The notes under the pieces are model-generated. The model was not told the DNA's origin. It saw only the letters and a list, made by a program, of their open reading frames with translations, and ran no database searches. Positions 37,413 through 46,023 of a DNA stretch of 64,000 bases are shown in pieces. The translations under genes and the position numbers were made by a program. Every line of letters starts with the position of its first letter. The first letter of the stretch is position 1. This DNA comes from an uncultured Clostridia bacterium (lineage in GTDB: Bacteria > Bacillota > Clostridia > TANB77 > CAG-465), in assembly GCA_944387385.1 (NCBI GenBank), contig CALXES010000009.1:1-64000 (forward strand), in the 5' to 3' direction.

Positions 37413-37838
37413 ATGAATTGGAATCAGATGATACCTGAATTTGATGTTTTTAATTTAGAAGAAAGTATACATTTTTATGTGGATTTAATTGGTTTTCATA
37501 TAGAATATGATAGAAAAGAAGATAGATTTGCTTTTTTACAGTTAGAAAATGTACAAATAATGATACAAGAAATAGATAAAGAAAATAATAAATGGGGAAC
37601 TGGTGACTTGACGTATCCTCTTGGTATAGGAATAAACTTTCAGATAGATGTTACAAATATTGATGAGATTTATTTAAGATTAAAAAAAGAAAACTATAAA
37701 ATCTTTATTGATATGGAAGATCATTGGTATAGAAAAGATAATGTTTTAATGGGATGTAGAGAATTTTTAGTACAAGATCCAAATGGATTTGTATTAAGAT
37801 TTAGTCAAGACCTAGAAAATAAGGAAATAGAAGAATAA
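37413..37838 (+). CDS. VOC-family bleomycin-resistance-like protein
   Basis: A 141-aa vicinal-oxygen-chelate fold protein with two beta-alpha-beta-beta-beta modules: SIHFYVDLIGFHIEY, RFAFLQLENVQIMIQE and later EFLVQDPNGFVLRFSQ. The last motif is typical of bleomycin-binding/glyoxalase-like proteins. It may sequester a glycopeptide drug or act as a lyase; the function is not decided. The ATG at 37413 is chosen for spacing to GGAGATGA. Confidence 0.8.
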   Translation: MNWNQMIPEFDVFNLEESIHFYVDLIGFHIEYDRKEDRFAFLQLENVQIMIQEIDKENNKWGTGDLTYPLGIGINFQIDVTNIDEIYLRLKKENYKIFIDMEDHWYRKDNVLMGCREFLVQDPNGFVLRFSQDLENKEIEE

Positions 37839-37896
37839 TTAGAAATTTATCTAAATAATAAATATATTACCTTAATCTAGCTTATATTACAACGGT

Positions 37897-37910
37897 ATGG
37901 TATAATAATT
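37897..37910 (+). promoter_or_regulatory. Promoter of ABC-F gene (extended -10)
   Basis: TATGGTATAATAAT with no good -35; lies 21 bases before the start codon, so the untranslated leader is very short. Confidence 0.6.
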
Positions 37911-37930
37911 CTAAAAAAGTAGGAGATGTT

Positions 37931-39820
37931 ATGAATTATAAAATAGTAAATGGAGCTGTATCATATGGCGCAGATACAATTTTAGAAGAAATAAATTTTG
38001 AAATAAAAGAAAAGGATAAAATTGCTGTTGTAGGTAGAAATGGTTGTGGTAAATCTACACTTTTAAAAGCATTAATAGATAATAGCATGATAGAACAAGG
38101 CGTAGGTGATAATAAGTTTGGAATATATAAACAAGGAACACCTGTTATAGGTTATCTAAAACAGATACAATTTGACGATTCGGATATTTCTATGGTAGAT
38201 GAGATAAGAAAAATATATTTACCAATAATTTCTTTAGAAGATAAAATTAAAAAACTAGAGTCAAAATTACAAATTTCTTCAGATGAACAGATTGTAAAAG
38301 AATATACTGATATATTAGAAAAGTATAAGATTTTAGATGGGTATACATATAAAAAAGAATATGAGACGGCTATATATAAATTTGGTTTTACAAAAGAAGA
38401 TATGAAAAAAAAGATAAGTGACTTTTCAGGGGGGCAAAAGACAAAAATTGCATTAATTAAGTTAATATTAAGTAAGCCAGATATATTACTTTTAGATGAG
38501 CCAACTAATCACTTAGATATTGATACAATAGAATGGTTAGAAAATTATCTTCAAAACTATTCTAAAGCTATAGTTATTGTTTCTCATGATAGAATGTTTT
38601 TAGATAAGATTGTAAATAAAGTATATGAGATAGAATATGGCGCAATTACAGAATATACAGGTAATTTTACTGCGTTTGAAATACAAAAAAGAGCAAATTA
38701 TGAAAAACAATTAAAAGACTATGAATATCAGCAAAAAGAAATAAAAAGACTAAAAGATATCGCGGATAGATTTAGATATAAGCCTACAAAGGCGAAAATG
38801 GCACTTTCTAAGTTAAAAAAGATAGAGCAAATGAAAATAATAGAAGAGCCTAATAAATATGATTTAAAGTCGTTTTCTACTAATTTTAAGCTAAAAGAAG
38901 AAAGTGGAAAATTAGTACTTAAAGTAAAAGATTTAAAAATAGGATATGAGAAATCTATTGCAAAAGTAAATTTTGAGGTATATAGAGGACAAAAACTTGG
39001 AATTATTGGTGCAAATGGTAAAGGAAAATCTACATTACTTAGAACATTAATGGGATATATTAATTGTATTAGTGGTGATTTTGAGTTTGGGTATCATGTA
39101 GACAAAGAGTATTTTGATCAACAAATGGGATTTGAAGATGAAAATAGAACTGTTATAGAAGAATTTGAAAATGAATTTCCAGAGTTAACTATTACAGAGA
39201 CAAGATCTGCACTTGCATCTTTTTTATTTTATTCAGACGATATAGATAGACAAATAAAGCTTTTATCTGGTGGAGAAAAAGTTAGGCTACAACTATGTAA
39301 GATATTAAAGAAAGGACCAAATCTTTTACTTTTAGATGAGCCAACAAATCATATGGATATAGTTGGAAAAGAGAGTTTGGAAAATTTGCTTAAAGCATAC
39401 AGTGGTACATTAATAGTGGTGTCTCATGATAGATATTTTATTAATAAAGTAGCTGATTCTTTATTAATATTTGAGAATGATAAAGTTAGATATTTTGATG
39501 GAAATTATACAGAATATTTAGAGAATAGAAAAAATAATATAGAGGAGAAAAAAGCAGAGAATATTAAAGAGAAAAGTACTAATAATGATTATCTAGAGAA
39601 TAAAGAAAGAAATAGAATACAAGGAAAAATAAAGAGGCTTGAAAATGAAATTAGTAAACTAGAAGATAAAGTAGAAGAACTTCATAAAGAAATGTCTGAA
39701 GATGATGTTTGTACAAGTTATGTGAGGCTTGCAGAGCTTCAAAGTCAAGTTGATGAGATAGAAAAAGAAATAGAAGATAAAATGAATTTATGGGAAGAAT
39801 TAAATTCTTCGTTAGAATAG
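37931..39820 (+). CDS. ABC-F family ATPase
   Basis: A 629-aa soluble twin-ATPase protein of the ABC-F family, which binds the ribosome E site to rescue stalled translation or protect from antibiotics. First Walker A GRNGCGKS (residues 35-42), signature FSGGQKTKIA, Walker B LLLDEPTNHLD; second Walker A GANGKGKS, signature LSGGEKVRLQ, Walker B LLLDEPTNHMD. An interdomain linker (RRANYEKQLKDYEYQ region) and a C-terminal coiled coil (about residues 545-625) are present. It has no membrane segment. Which ABC-F subtype it is cannot be decided by eye. Confidence 0.92.
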   Translation: MNYKIVNGAVSYGADTILEEINFEIKEKDKIAVVGRNGCGKSTLLKALIDNSMIEQGVGDNKFGIYKQGTPVIGYLKQIQFDDSDISMVDEIRKIYLPIISLEDKIKKLESKLQISSDEQIVKEYTDILEKYKILDGYTYKKEYETAIYKFGFTKEDMKKKISDFSGGQKTKIALIKLILSKPDILLLDEPTNHLDIDTIEWLENYLQNYSKAIVIVSHDRMFLDKIVNKVYEIEYGAITEYTGNFTAFEIQKRANYEKQLKDYEYQQKEIKRLKDIADRFRYKPTKAKMALSKLKKIEQMKIIEEPNKYDLKSFSTNFKLKEESGKLVLKVKDLKIGYEKSIAKVNFEVYRGQKLGIIGANGKGKSTLLRTLMGYINCISGDFEFGYHVDKEYFDQQMGFEDENRTVIEEFENEFPELTITETRSALASFLFYSDDIDRQIKLLSGGEKVRLQLCKILKKGPNLLLLDEPTNHMDIVGKESLENLLKAYSGTLIVVSHDRYFINKVADSLLIFENDKVRYFDGNYTEYLENRKNNIEEKKAENIKEKSTNNDYLENKERNRIQGKIKRLENEISKLEDKVEELHKEMSEDDVCTSYVRLAELQSQVDEIEKEIEDKMNLWEELNSSLE

Positions 39821-39825
39821 GTACA

Positions 39826-39859
39826 AAAAAGGTGGGCTAGTTAGCTCACTTTATTTTTT
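39826..39859. terminator. Bidirectional terminator after ABC-F gene
   Basis: AAAGGTGGGCTA and TAGCTCACTTT pair with G-U wobbles; T-rich on both strands, between convergent genes. Confidence 0.65.
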
Positions 39860-40360
39860 GGACTGAATCAAAGTTAATTGTTTAGTAAAAGCTTCTGGGT
39901 CCTTTTGATAATGAAAAAATTCATTAGAAAATAAATCATATTCAGAAAAAACTCTTGCACTTCTTGGGTCTATTCTCTTTTCAAATATATATCCTAATTC
40001 TTTTGCTTTTTGAATATTTAAAGAAATCATAAGAGATGTATCTATGACAAAATCGTCAAAAACTACCCAAGCATGTCCTCCAGTCGGAGAATTTTTGGTT
40101 CCAGTAATAGCTGGTAATTTTCCATAATATAGATCTGCATTAGGAATATTTACAACTAGATATTTAGCAGTTAGACCACAGTGACCTATATTTAAACCAA
40201 GTTTAAATACTTCATCAAGGTACGATACTTTATCTTCTAAATATTTTTCTAATTCAATTGAGAATACAAAAGCTTTAAAGTTGTTGTTCCAAGCATATTG
40301 ATTCAAGTCAATACCAATTCTTTCAGAGATAATATCTCTCAAATTTTCTGACGGTAACAT
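39851..40360 (-). CDS. Hypothetical protein with Cys-His-Asp peptidase-like arrangement
   Basis: A 169-aa soluble protein. The order GHCGLTAKYL, then GGHAWVVFDDFVIDTSLM gives a cysteine followed by His and Asp in transglutaminase/NlpC-like context, consistent with a papain-like fold hydrolase or amidase, but I do not recognise the exact family. AAGGAGTG precedes the ATG. Monocistronic, convergent with the ABC-F gene. Confidence 0.6.
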   Translation of the reverse strand: MLPSENLRDIISERIGIDLNQYAWNNNFKAFVFSIELEKYLEDKVSYLDEVFKLGLNIGHCGLTAKYLVVNIPNADLYYGKLPAITGTKNSPTGGHAWVVFDDFVIDTSLMISLNIQKAKELGYIFEKRIDPRSARVFSEYDLFSNEFFHYQKDPEAFTKQLTLIQSKK

Positions 40361-40523
40361 TAGTTAACACTCCTTTTCGTTTTATTTTAATGTATTATAT
40401 CATAATATGTATATTGTGTAAAGTTTTACATAATATTGGATATTTAGAAAATTTAATTTATTTGTTTTATTTTTTTAATTTATATTATATAATTTTAGTA
40501 TATAATAATGAGGGGGTATAGAA

Positions 40524-40748
40524 ATGTTTTGTAGTAAGTGTGGAGCTGAAATTGCAAATGGTCATAAATTTTGTAATAAATGTGGAACAAAAGTGTTTGA
40601 AGAAAAAAAACATACCCATCATTTGGTTACTAAAAATTTAGAAAGAAAAAATGGAGATAGTAAAAAAGTTGTTATAGTATTAGGTATTATTTTTATTTTA
40701 ATAGTAGCACTTTTAGTAACTATTATTATTGCTGCTATGGAAATATAA
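40524..40748 (+). CDS. Zinc-ribbon, single-helix membrane protein
   Basis: A 74-aa protein with an N-terminal double CxxC zinc ribbon (MFCSKCGAEIANGHKFCNKC) and a C-terminal membrane helix (residues 48-72). Typical of small clostridial zinc-ribbon membrane proteins of unknown role. GAGGGGG precedes the ATG; a glycosyltransferase follows after 15 bases. Confidence 0.8.
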   Translation: MFCSKCGAEIANGHKFCNKCGTKVFEEKKHTHHLVTKNLERKNGDSKKVVIVLGIIFILIVALLVTIIIAAMEI

Positions 40749-40763
40749 ATTATGAGGTGAGTT

Positions 40764-41759
40764 ATGGAAAAATTAGTAAGTATTGTTATACCTGCATATA
40801 ATGCAGAAAAATTTATTGGTGAATGTTTAGAAAAGATTTTAAATCAAGATTATAAAAATATTGAAGTCATTGTATCAAATGATGGCTCTACTGACAGAAC
40901 TTTTGAAATTGCACAAGAATACAAAAATAAAGATTCTAGAGTAAAAATATATTCTCAAGAAAATTCTGGCTCTTCAGTTGCAAGAATTAACGGTGCAAGG
41001 CAAGCAAAAGGAGAATATATAATGTTCTTAGATTCAGATGATTTCTTTGAAGAAGGTGCTATTAAAAGACTTATTGAGGTTGCAGATAAATATAATCCAG
41101 ACCTTATTAAGTTTAGACTAAAGACATATCCAGCAAAAGTTCCACAAGCAATTATTATACCTAGTCAAAAAAGCGAAGTTTTTATACAGAAGGAAGAATT
41201 CAAGGATAAAATATATCCATTATTTTTTAATAGTTATAGTCTAAATCCAAATAGTACGTTAATGGTAAAGAAGAGTTGCTTTAGTATAGATGATGTAGAT
41301 TCTTATCGTAAATTAAGATTTGCTGAGGACTTAAAATTAAGCTTAGAGCTTTTTGATAAGGCTCAGAGTGTAGTTGTATTATCTGATGTATTATATAACT
41401 ATGTAAGCAATCCTTTGAGTACAACTGGAAGTGATAATATGGACAAAATATTATATAATTTAGACAATTTTGTAAAGGTTTATACGAAATTATATGAGTA
41501 TATGAAAAAGTGGAATATGGATACAAAAGAAAATATTAAAAATCTTGATTTTAAAGTTTTACGTGAGGTTGCAATTTTCTATACAAAAATATTGAATAGT
41601 ACAAATACTGAATATGTCAAAAACAATAGAGAAAAAATAAAAAAAATAATATATTCAGATATTGTTAATAATGCAATAAAAAATTTGAGCGAAGATGATT
41701 TTGATAAGTCAGATAAATACTATAATTCTTTAATTTTAATATATAAAAATCAGATATAA
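40764..41759 (+). CDS. Family 2 glycosyltransferase
   Basis: A 331-aa inverting GT-A glycosyltransferase. SIVIPAYNAEKFI, VSNDGSTDRTFEIAQEY and the DxD-like MFLDSDDFFEEG are classical GT2 motifs. No membrane helices, so it works at the inner membrane face, probably on a wall or capsule glycan (inference). GAGGTGAG precedes the ATG. Confidence 0.9.
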   Translation: MEKLVSIVIPAYNAEKFIGECLEKILNQDYKNIEVIVSNDGSTDRTFEIAQEYKNKDSRVKIYSQENSGSSVARINGARQAKGEYIMFLDSDDFFEEGAIKRLIEVADKYNPDLIKFRLKTYPAKVPQAIIIPSQKSEVFIQKEEFKDKIYPLFFNSYSLNPNSTLMVKKSCFSIDDVDSYRKLRFAEDLKLSLELFDKAQSVVVLSDVLYNYVSNPLSTTGSDNMDKILYNLDNFVKVYTKLYEYMKKWNMDTKENIKNLDFKVLREVAIFYTKILNSTNTEYVKNNREKIKKIIYSDIVNNAIKNLSEDDFDKSDKYYNSLILIYKNQI

Positions 41760-41767
41760 GTATATAA

Positions 41768-41796
41768 TAGAAGCCTTTTAGATAGGCTTCTTTTTT
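41768..41796 (+). terminator. GT2 terminator
   Basis: AGAAGCCT, seven-base loop, AGGCTTCT, T6. Confidence 0.85.
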
Positions 41797-42010
41797 ATAT
41801 AAAATATTGACTTTTTTGATAAAAAATTATATAATTTATATGCAGAGTTAAATTTTATATACCTATGGGTAAGAATTAATTTATTTACTAAAATTTAGGT
41901 AGAAGAATGTATATTCTTTTTTGCCTTTATTTTTTTTGACCTAAATAGGAAATTAATAAGTATAAAAGTAGTATAGTGCACCAGTGTGAAAATATCAAAA
42001 TTTATTTTAT
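41797..42010 (+). other. AT-rich intergenic region before second GT2 gene
   Basis: No gene seen. It holds an operator-like palindrome TACCTATGGGTA (41859-41870), an inverted repeat TTTAGGT/ACCTAAA enclosing AGAAT/ATTCT (about 41894-41946), and a weak promoter TTGACC (41936-41941) with TATAAA (41961-41966, 19-base spacer). Confidence 0.4.
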
Positions 42011-42013
42011 GGA

Positions 42014-42057
42014 AAGGAGAGTATAATATTCATAACTAAAATTATGATTTATTATAC
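42014..42057 (+). promoter_or_regulatory. Strong SD followed by hairpin before the second GT2 gene
   Basis: AAGGAGA (42014-42020) is the only good ribosome binding site before the ATG at 42069, but it is 48 bases away. Exactly between them GTATAATATTCATAA (42021-42035) and TTATGATTTATTATAC (42042-42057) form a stem of 8 plus 6 bp. Folding it would leave 11 bases between SD and start codon. Confidence 0.5.
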
Positions 42058-42068
42058 GGTTTAGGTTT

Positions 42069-43139
42069 ATGGAAAAAGTAACAGTTATTATTCCGATTTA
42101 TAATGTAGAGAAATATGTTAGACAAGCAATAGAATCTGCTATAAATCAGACATACCAAAATATTGAAATTATACTAGTCGATGATGGTTCAACTGATAGT
42201 TCTAGAGCAATTTGTGATGAATATAAATTAAAAGATCATAGAATAAAAGTAGTTCATAAAGAAAATGGAGGACTTTCAGACGCTAGAAATGCAGGACTTG
42301 AAAATAGTACTGGAGAATATTTAATGTTTTTAGATTCAGATGATTTTTTAGAAATTGATGCTGTAGAAAACATGTATAAAGAGATTTTTCAAAAAGATGC
42401 TGATTATGTAATAGGAAATTATATTAATGCGACAGAAGAAGGGCAAAAATGGGAAAAACCTGTGTTTGACTTAGAAAAATATAAACCGTTCAAATTAAAT
42501 ATAAATGACTATAAGAATTCATTTTTTATTATGAATTCAAGTGTATGTAATAAAATTTTTAGAAAAAAATTTATTGATGAATTAGGAATAAAATTTGTTG
42601 TAGGACTTCCAGCAGAGGATGCTATATTTACTACATATTGTTTTATTCATTCAAAAAATGTATATTATACACCGTGTATTGTATTTAACTATAGGCAAAG
42701 AAGGGGTGGCTCAATAAGTAGTAGTTGCTCTATGAAGTATTTTGAAGGAATAAATAAAGCTTATAGAATAATATATGAAAATTTTAGAGACAATAATTAT
42801 TTAGGATATTATAGATATTTTTATGCTAAGAGTATGAACTATACTATATATAAATTTATTGATTCTGTTTTGTTAGACAATCAAGAAAGAAGAAAGATAT
42901 TATCTGACATGTTATGGTTTTATAATTTAACAAATGAACTAGAAGTGCCACCATGTCAAGAATCTGTAGAGAAAATAATAAATAATGTTATGAAGGGCAA
43001 TATAGATATTGCACTTGAGTATTGTTCTATTTTAAAGGAGGCAAGAACATATATGTCAATGCAAGAAAAAGAAAAAATGTCAAAGCCCGATGCAGAGATG
43101 TATGCAAAATTAGCATTATTAGATGAAAAATATAAATAA
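42069..43139 (+). CDS. Family 2 glycosyltransferase
   Basis: A 356-aa GT-A enzyme: VIIPIYNVEKYVRQAI, VDDGSTDSSRAICDEY, GGLSDARNAGLE, MFLDSDDFLE, and the acceptor-site region PAEDAIFTTYCF. Cytoplasmic. It resembles capsule/exopolysaccharide GT2 proteins. The start depends on the unusual SD-hairpin leader; a weak TTAGGT next to the ATG is an alternative. Related to, but diverged from, the GT2 at 40764. Confidence 0.9.
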   Translation: MEKVTVIIPIYNVEKYVRQAIESAINQTYQNIEIILVDDGSTDSSRAICDEYKLKDHRIKVVHKENGGLSDARNAGLENSTGEYLMFLDSDDFLEIDAVENMYKEIFQKDADYVIGNYINATEEGQKWEKPVFDLEKYKPFKLNINDYKNSFFIMNSSVCNKIFRKKFIDELGIKFVVGLPAEDAIFTTYCFIHSKNVYYTPCIVFNYRQRRGGSISSSCSMKYFEGINKAYRIIYENFRDNNYLGYYRYFYAKSMNYTIYKFIDSVLLDNQERRKILSDMLWFYNLTNELEVPPCQESVEKIINNVMKGNIDIALEYCSILKEARTYMSMQEKEKMSKPDAEMYAKLALLDEKYK

Positions 43140-43199
43140 AAAGTAAGGGAAAAATGAAGTGAACCCCAAAAAGTACACTTTAAAATCCCTTACTTTTTT
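43139..43199. terminator. Bidirectional terminator enclosing an IS3-end-like sequence
   Basis: AAAGTAAGGGA and TCCCTTACTTT form the outer stem between convergent glycosyltransferase genes. The large loop contains AAGTGAACCCCAAAAAGT and ACACTT, resembling the terminal repeat of IS3-family elements. Confidence 0.65.
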
Positions 43200-44247
43200 A
43201 GTTCTTAAAGAAAAAATCATAATATATTTTTTTATAGTTACTACTATCAAATTTTCTAGAACGTGTTATATTCTCATCTGATAATTCTTTTAATAAGCTA
43301 CGATCTTTATATAATTTTTTTATACAGTCTTTTAAATTTTTACGTATTATATCATCGCTTATAACAGTTCTATCTCCTATTATAAATTGACTTTGAAGTG
43401 TTCCTAGTACTTCTGGAACAATTCCAACATCTGTTGCTATTATAGGTACTCCACAAGCAAGTGCTTCAAGAACTGGTCTTGGAGTGCCTTCCTGATAGGA
43501 ACAAGTTATATATATATCAATATTCTTATAATAATTTGCCATTTCTTCATTAGGAATAGCTTTAATTTGTCTGTCAGCAAAGTCTCTTTTTATATTATAT
43601 CCTTCTGATATAAGCTCATCTATAACCGGATTTAAAATTGTCCTCAATCCTTTATAATCTATGTTAGACCCATCTTTGCTATTCCAACCAGAGTTTCCAA
43701 CCCATCCAATAATTAATGGTCTATTTTTTATATTTTCAAATCTCTCTAAATTTATAGGATAGAAAATATCACTATCAAATGTGTCTATTATTGTAGTTGT
43801 TGGCTTTTGATATTTATCTATTTTGTTATATATATCATATAATTTTTTTGAACTAGTATAATATTTTCTAGAGAATTTATTAAATACATCTTTATATTCT
43901 TCAATTTTCTCATCACTTAAAAACATATGATCATACACAGCAGTAGTAATTTTTGATGAGAAAATATCTATATATCTGTTATAGTCTATATTTTTTTCTA
44001 TTAATTTATTTTTGAATTCATCACTATTAAAGTCAAGTAAGCTTTTTCTCCATAAAAAATGTATATGGTCGTATTCTTTTATATCTTCTAAAAGCATAAA
44101 TAAATCGTTATTATACTGTTGAGCTTGGAGTGCAAAGATATCTACTGTTGCTAAATCATCTAATTCTTTTTTCATAAGCTTAGCTACACTATGAAAAGCC
44201 CAATTAGGAGCATCAATAATTATTGCAAGTTTTTTATTTTTATTCAT
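43198..44247 (-). CDS. GT-B glycosyltransferase (family 4 type)
   Basis: A 349-aa retaining GT-B enzyme. The donor-binding region RPVLEALACGVPIIATDVGIV is the classic GT4 block; IGWVGNSGWNSKDGS is the N-terminal part of the C-domain. GGGAGG precedes the ATG. Sugar and acceptor unknown; three glycosyltransferases in 3.5 kb suggest surface-glycan work. Confidence 0.85.
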   Translation of the reverse strand: MNKNKKLAIIIDAPNWAFHSVAKLMKKELDDLATVDIFALQAQQYNNDLFMLLEDIKEYDHIHFLWRKSLLDFNSDEFKNKLIEKNIDYNRYIDIFSSKITTAVYDHMFLSDEKIEEYKDVFNKFSRKYYTSSKKLYDIYNKIDKYQKPTTTIIDTFDSDIFYPINLERFENIKNRPLIIGWVGNSGWNSKDGSNIDYKGLRTILNPVIDELISEGYNIKRDFADRQIKAIPNEEMANYYKNIDIYITCSYQEGTPRPVLEALACGVPIIATDVGIVPEVLGTLQSQFIIGDRTVISDDIIRKNLKDCIKKLYKDRSLLKELSDENITRSRKFDSSNYKKIYYDFFFKN

Positions 44248-44422
44248 AAGGTATTTCCTCCCTTTGAAATTATATATTAAAAATGCTATAAATTCAATAT
44301 AATTGTCTAAAAACTGTACATAATAAAACTTTTTAATTATATTTTTTGGAAGTTATTGGAATACAAAGAACAAATGTTTACTTTTTGAATGCATAGTGGT
44401 ATAATTTTCATATAAAGGAGAA

Positions 44423-45685
44423 ATGATTAATATGAATAGGGATATTATTTGTATAGATTTAAAGAGTTTTTATGCATCTGTAGAATGTGTTGAAAGAAAT
44501 TTAGATCCTTTTAAGACAAATTTAGTTGTAGCCGATCCTACAAGAGGTAATGGAACAGTATGTCTAGCAGTTTCTCCTAAAATGAAAATGCTTGGAGTAA
44601 GAAATAGGTGTAGAGTATTTGAAATTCCATCAAATATTAGATATATAAAAGCAAAACCTAGAATGAGTAAATATATTGAATATTCCGCAAATATTTATTC
44701 TATATATTTAAAATATGTATCGAAAGATGACATACATGTATATTCAATTGATGAGGCTTTTTTAGATGTAACAGATTATCTAAAGACGTATAAAATCAAT
44801 TCATTGCAACTTGCAAAAAAGATTATAACAGAAATATATGATACATATAAAATTACAGCAACAGCAGGTGTTGGAACTAATTTATACTTAGCTAAAATTG
44901 CATTAGATATTTTGTCTAAGCATAATGTAAATAATATTGGATATCTTGACGAGGATAAGTATAAAGAGTCTTTATGGCATCATAGGCCTTTATCTGATTT
45001 TTGGCAAATTGGGAAAGGGATAGAAAAGAGACTAAATAAGTTAAGAATATATGATATGTATGACCTAGCACATTCGAACTATAATAAATTATATAAAGAG
45101 TTTGGAGTTAATGCAGAGCTACTTATAGATCACTCTTATGGTAAAGAAAGCTGTACAATAGCAGATATTAAAGCTTATAGACCTAGACATAATTCAATAT
45201 CTACAAATCAGGTGTTATTTGAAGACTATTCATGGGATAGAGCAAGGCTTGTTTTAAAAGAAATGGTTGAGACAAAAAGTTTAGATTTAATTGAAAAGGG
45301 CTTTGTAACAGATAGAGTTAATTTATATATAGGTTATTCTAAAGATTTAATAAAGCCTACTGGTGGAACGATTAAATTAGATATAAAAACTAATGTATAT
45401 TCAGAACTTGTTAAAGGATTTTTATTATTGTATGACAAAACTACGAATATGGAATATAAAATAAGAAGAATTGGAATAAGTTTTGAAAATGTTGAAGCAG
45501 AAGAGAATGTACAGCTTAATTTTTTTGTAGACGAAAAAGCTATTTTAAAAGAGAAAAAGGTAGAGGCTACTATAATAAATATAAAAAATGAAATGGGAAA
45601 AAACTGCATATTAAAAGGAATGAATTTAGAAGATGGTGCAACTGCTAAGTTAAGAAATACTTTAATTGGAGGTCATAATGCTTAG
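44423..45685 (+). CDS. Y-family DNA polymerase (UvrX/UmuC-like)
   Basis: A 420-aa translesion polymerase. Catalytic carboxylates are in CIDLKSFYASVE and YSIDEAFLDVT. The little-finger domain and the ending LRNTLIGGHNA follow. Length and YolD neighbour point to the UvrX/YqjW type of Firmicutes. Start is ATG 44423 (AAAGGAG two bases upstream) or ATG 44432 (eleven bases); the second is at least as plausible. Error-prone bypass of DNA damage; often SOS controlled, but I see no convincing LexA box upstream. Confidence 0.92.
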   Translation: MINMNRDIICIDLKSFYASVECVERNLDPFKTNLVVADPTRGNGTVCLAVSPKMKMLGVRNRCRVFEIPSNIRYIKAKPRMSKYIEYSANIYSIYLKYVSKDDIHVYSIDEAFLDVTDYLKTYKINSLQLAKKIITEIYDTYKITATAGVGTNLYLAKIALDILSKHNVNNIGYLDEDKYKESLWHHRPLSDFWQIGKGIEKRLNKLRIYDMYDLAHSNYNKLYKEFGVNAELLIDHSYGKESCTIADIKAYRPRHNSISTNQVLFEDYSWDRARLVLKEMVETKSLDLIEKGFVTDRVNLYIGYSKDLIKPTGGTIKLDIKTNVYSELVKGFLLLYDKTTNMEYKIRRIGISFENVEAEENVQLNFFVDEKAILKEKKVEATIINIKNEMGKNCILKGMNLEDGATAKLRNTLIGGHNA

Positions 45686-45992
45686 CAGAATAGAAAGAGC
45701 AAAACAGTTTTTACCTTTTGACGCTGTAAAAGGGCTACAAGTAGCTTTAAGAGAGAAGGAGATAGAGCGTATAAATAAATTTGAACTTAGTGATGAACAG
45801 ATTGAAAATATATCTGATACATTAAAGATGTTAAGAATTGGAGAGAAGATAGAAGTTGTGTATTATGTGGATAGACAGTATAAGAAAATGCAGGGAAATG
45901 TAGTAAAATTAAATAATGTAAAAAAGAGTATATTAATAGCTGATATAGAAATCTTTTTTGTAGATATATTTTCTATAAAAAGAGAGTATTAG
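45678..45992 (+). CDS. YolD-like protein
   Basis: A 104-aa partner of Y-family polymerases in Firmicutes, thought to be a UmuD-like accessory. It starts with LSRIERAKQFLPFDAVKGLQ, the family signature. The ATG overlaps the polymerase stop (…CATAATGCTTAG), with GGAGG inside the polymerase gene: a translationally coupled pair. Confidence 0.88.
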   Translation: MLSRIERAKQFLPFDAVKGLQVALREKEIERINKFELSDEQIENISDTLKMLRIGEKIEVVYYVDRQYKKMQGNVVKLNNVKKSILIADIEIFFVDIFSIKREY

Positions 45993-45995
45993 AAA

Positions 45996-46020
45996 ACTCC
46001 TCACTAAAGTGGTGAGGAGT
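45996..46020. terminator. Terminator between YolD-like and ferritin-like genes
   Basis: ACTCCTCAC and GTGAGGAGT (9-bp stem). The T-run follows on the minus strand, so it mainly serves the ferritin-like gene. Confidence 0.7.
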
Positions 46021-46023
46021 AAA

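Noticed and set aside
41859-41870. TACCTATGGGTA palindrome as a definite operator
   Set aside because: A four-base half-site in AT-rich DNA is expected by chance; kept only as a note in the intergenic entry.
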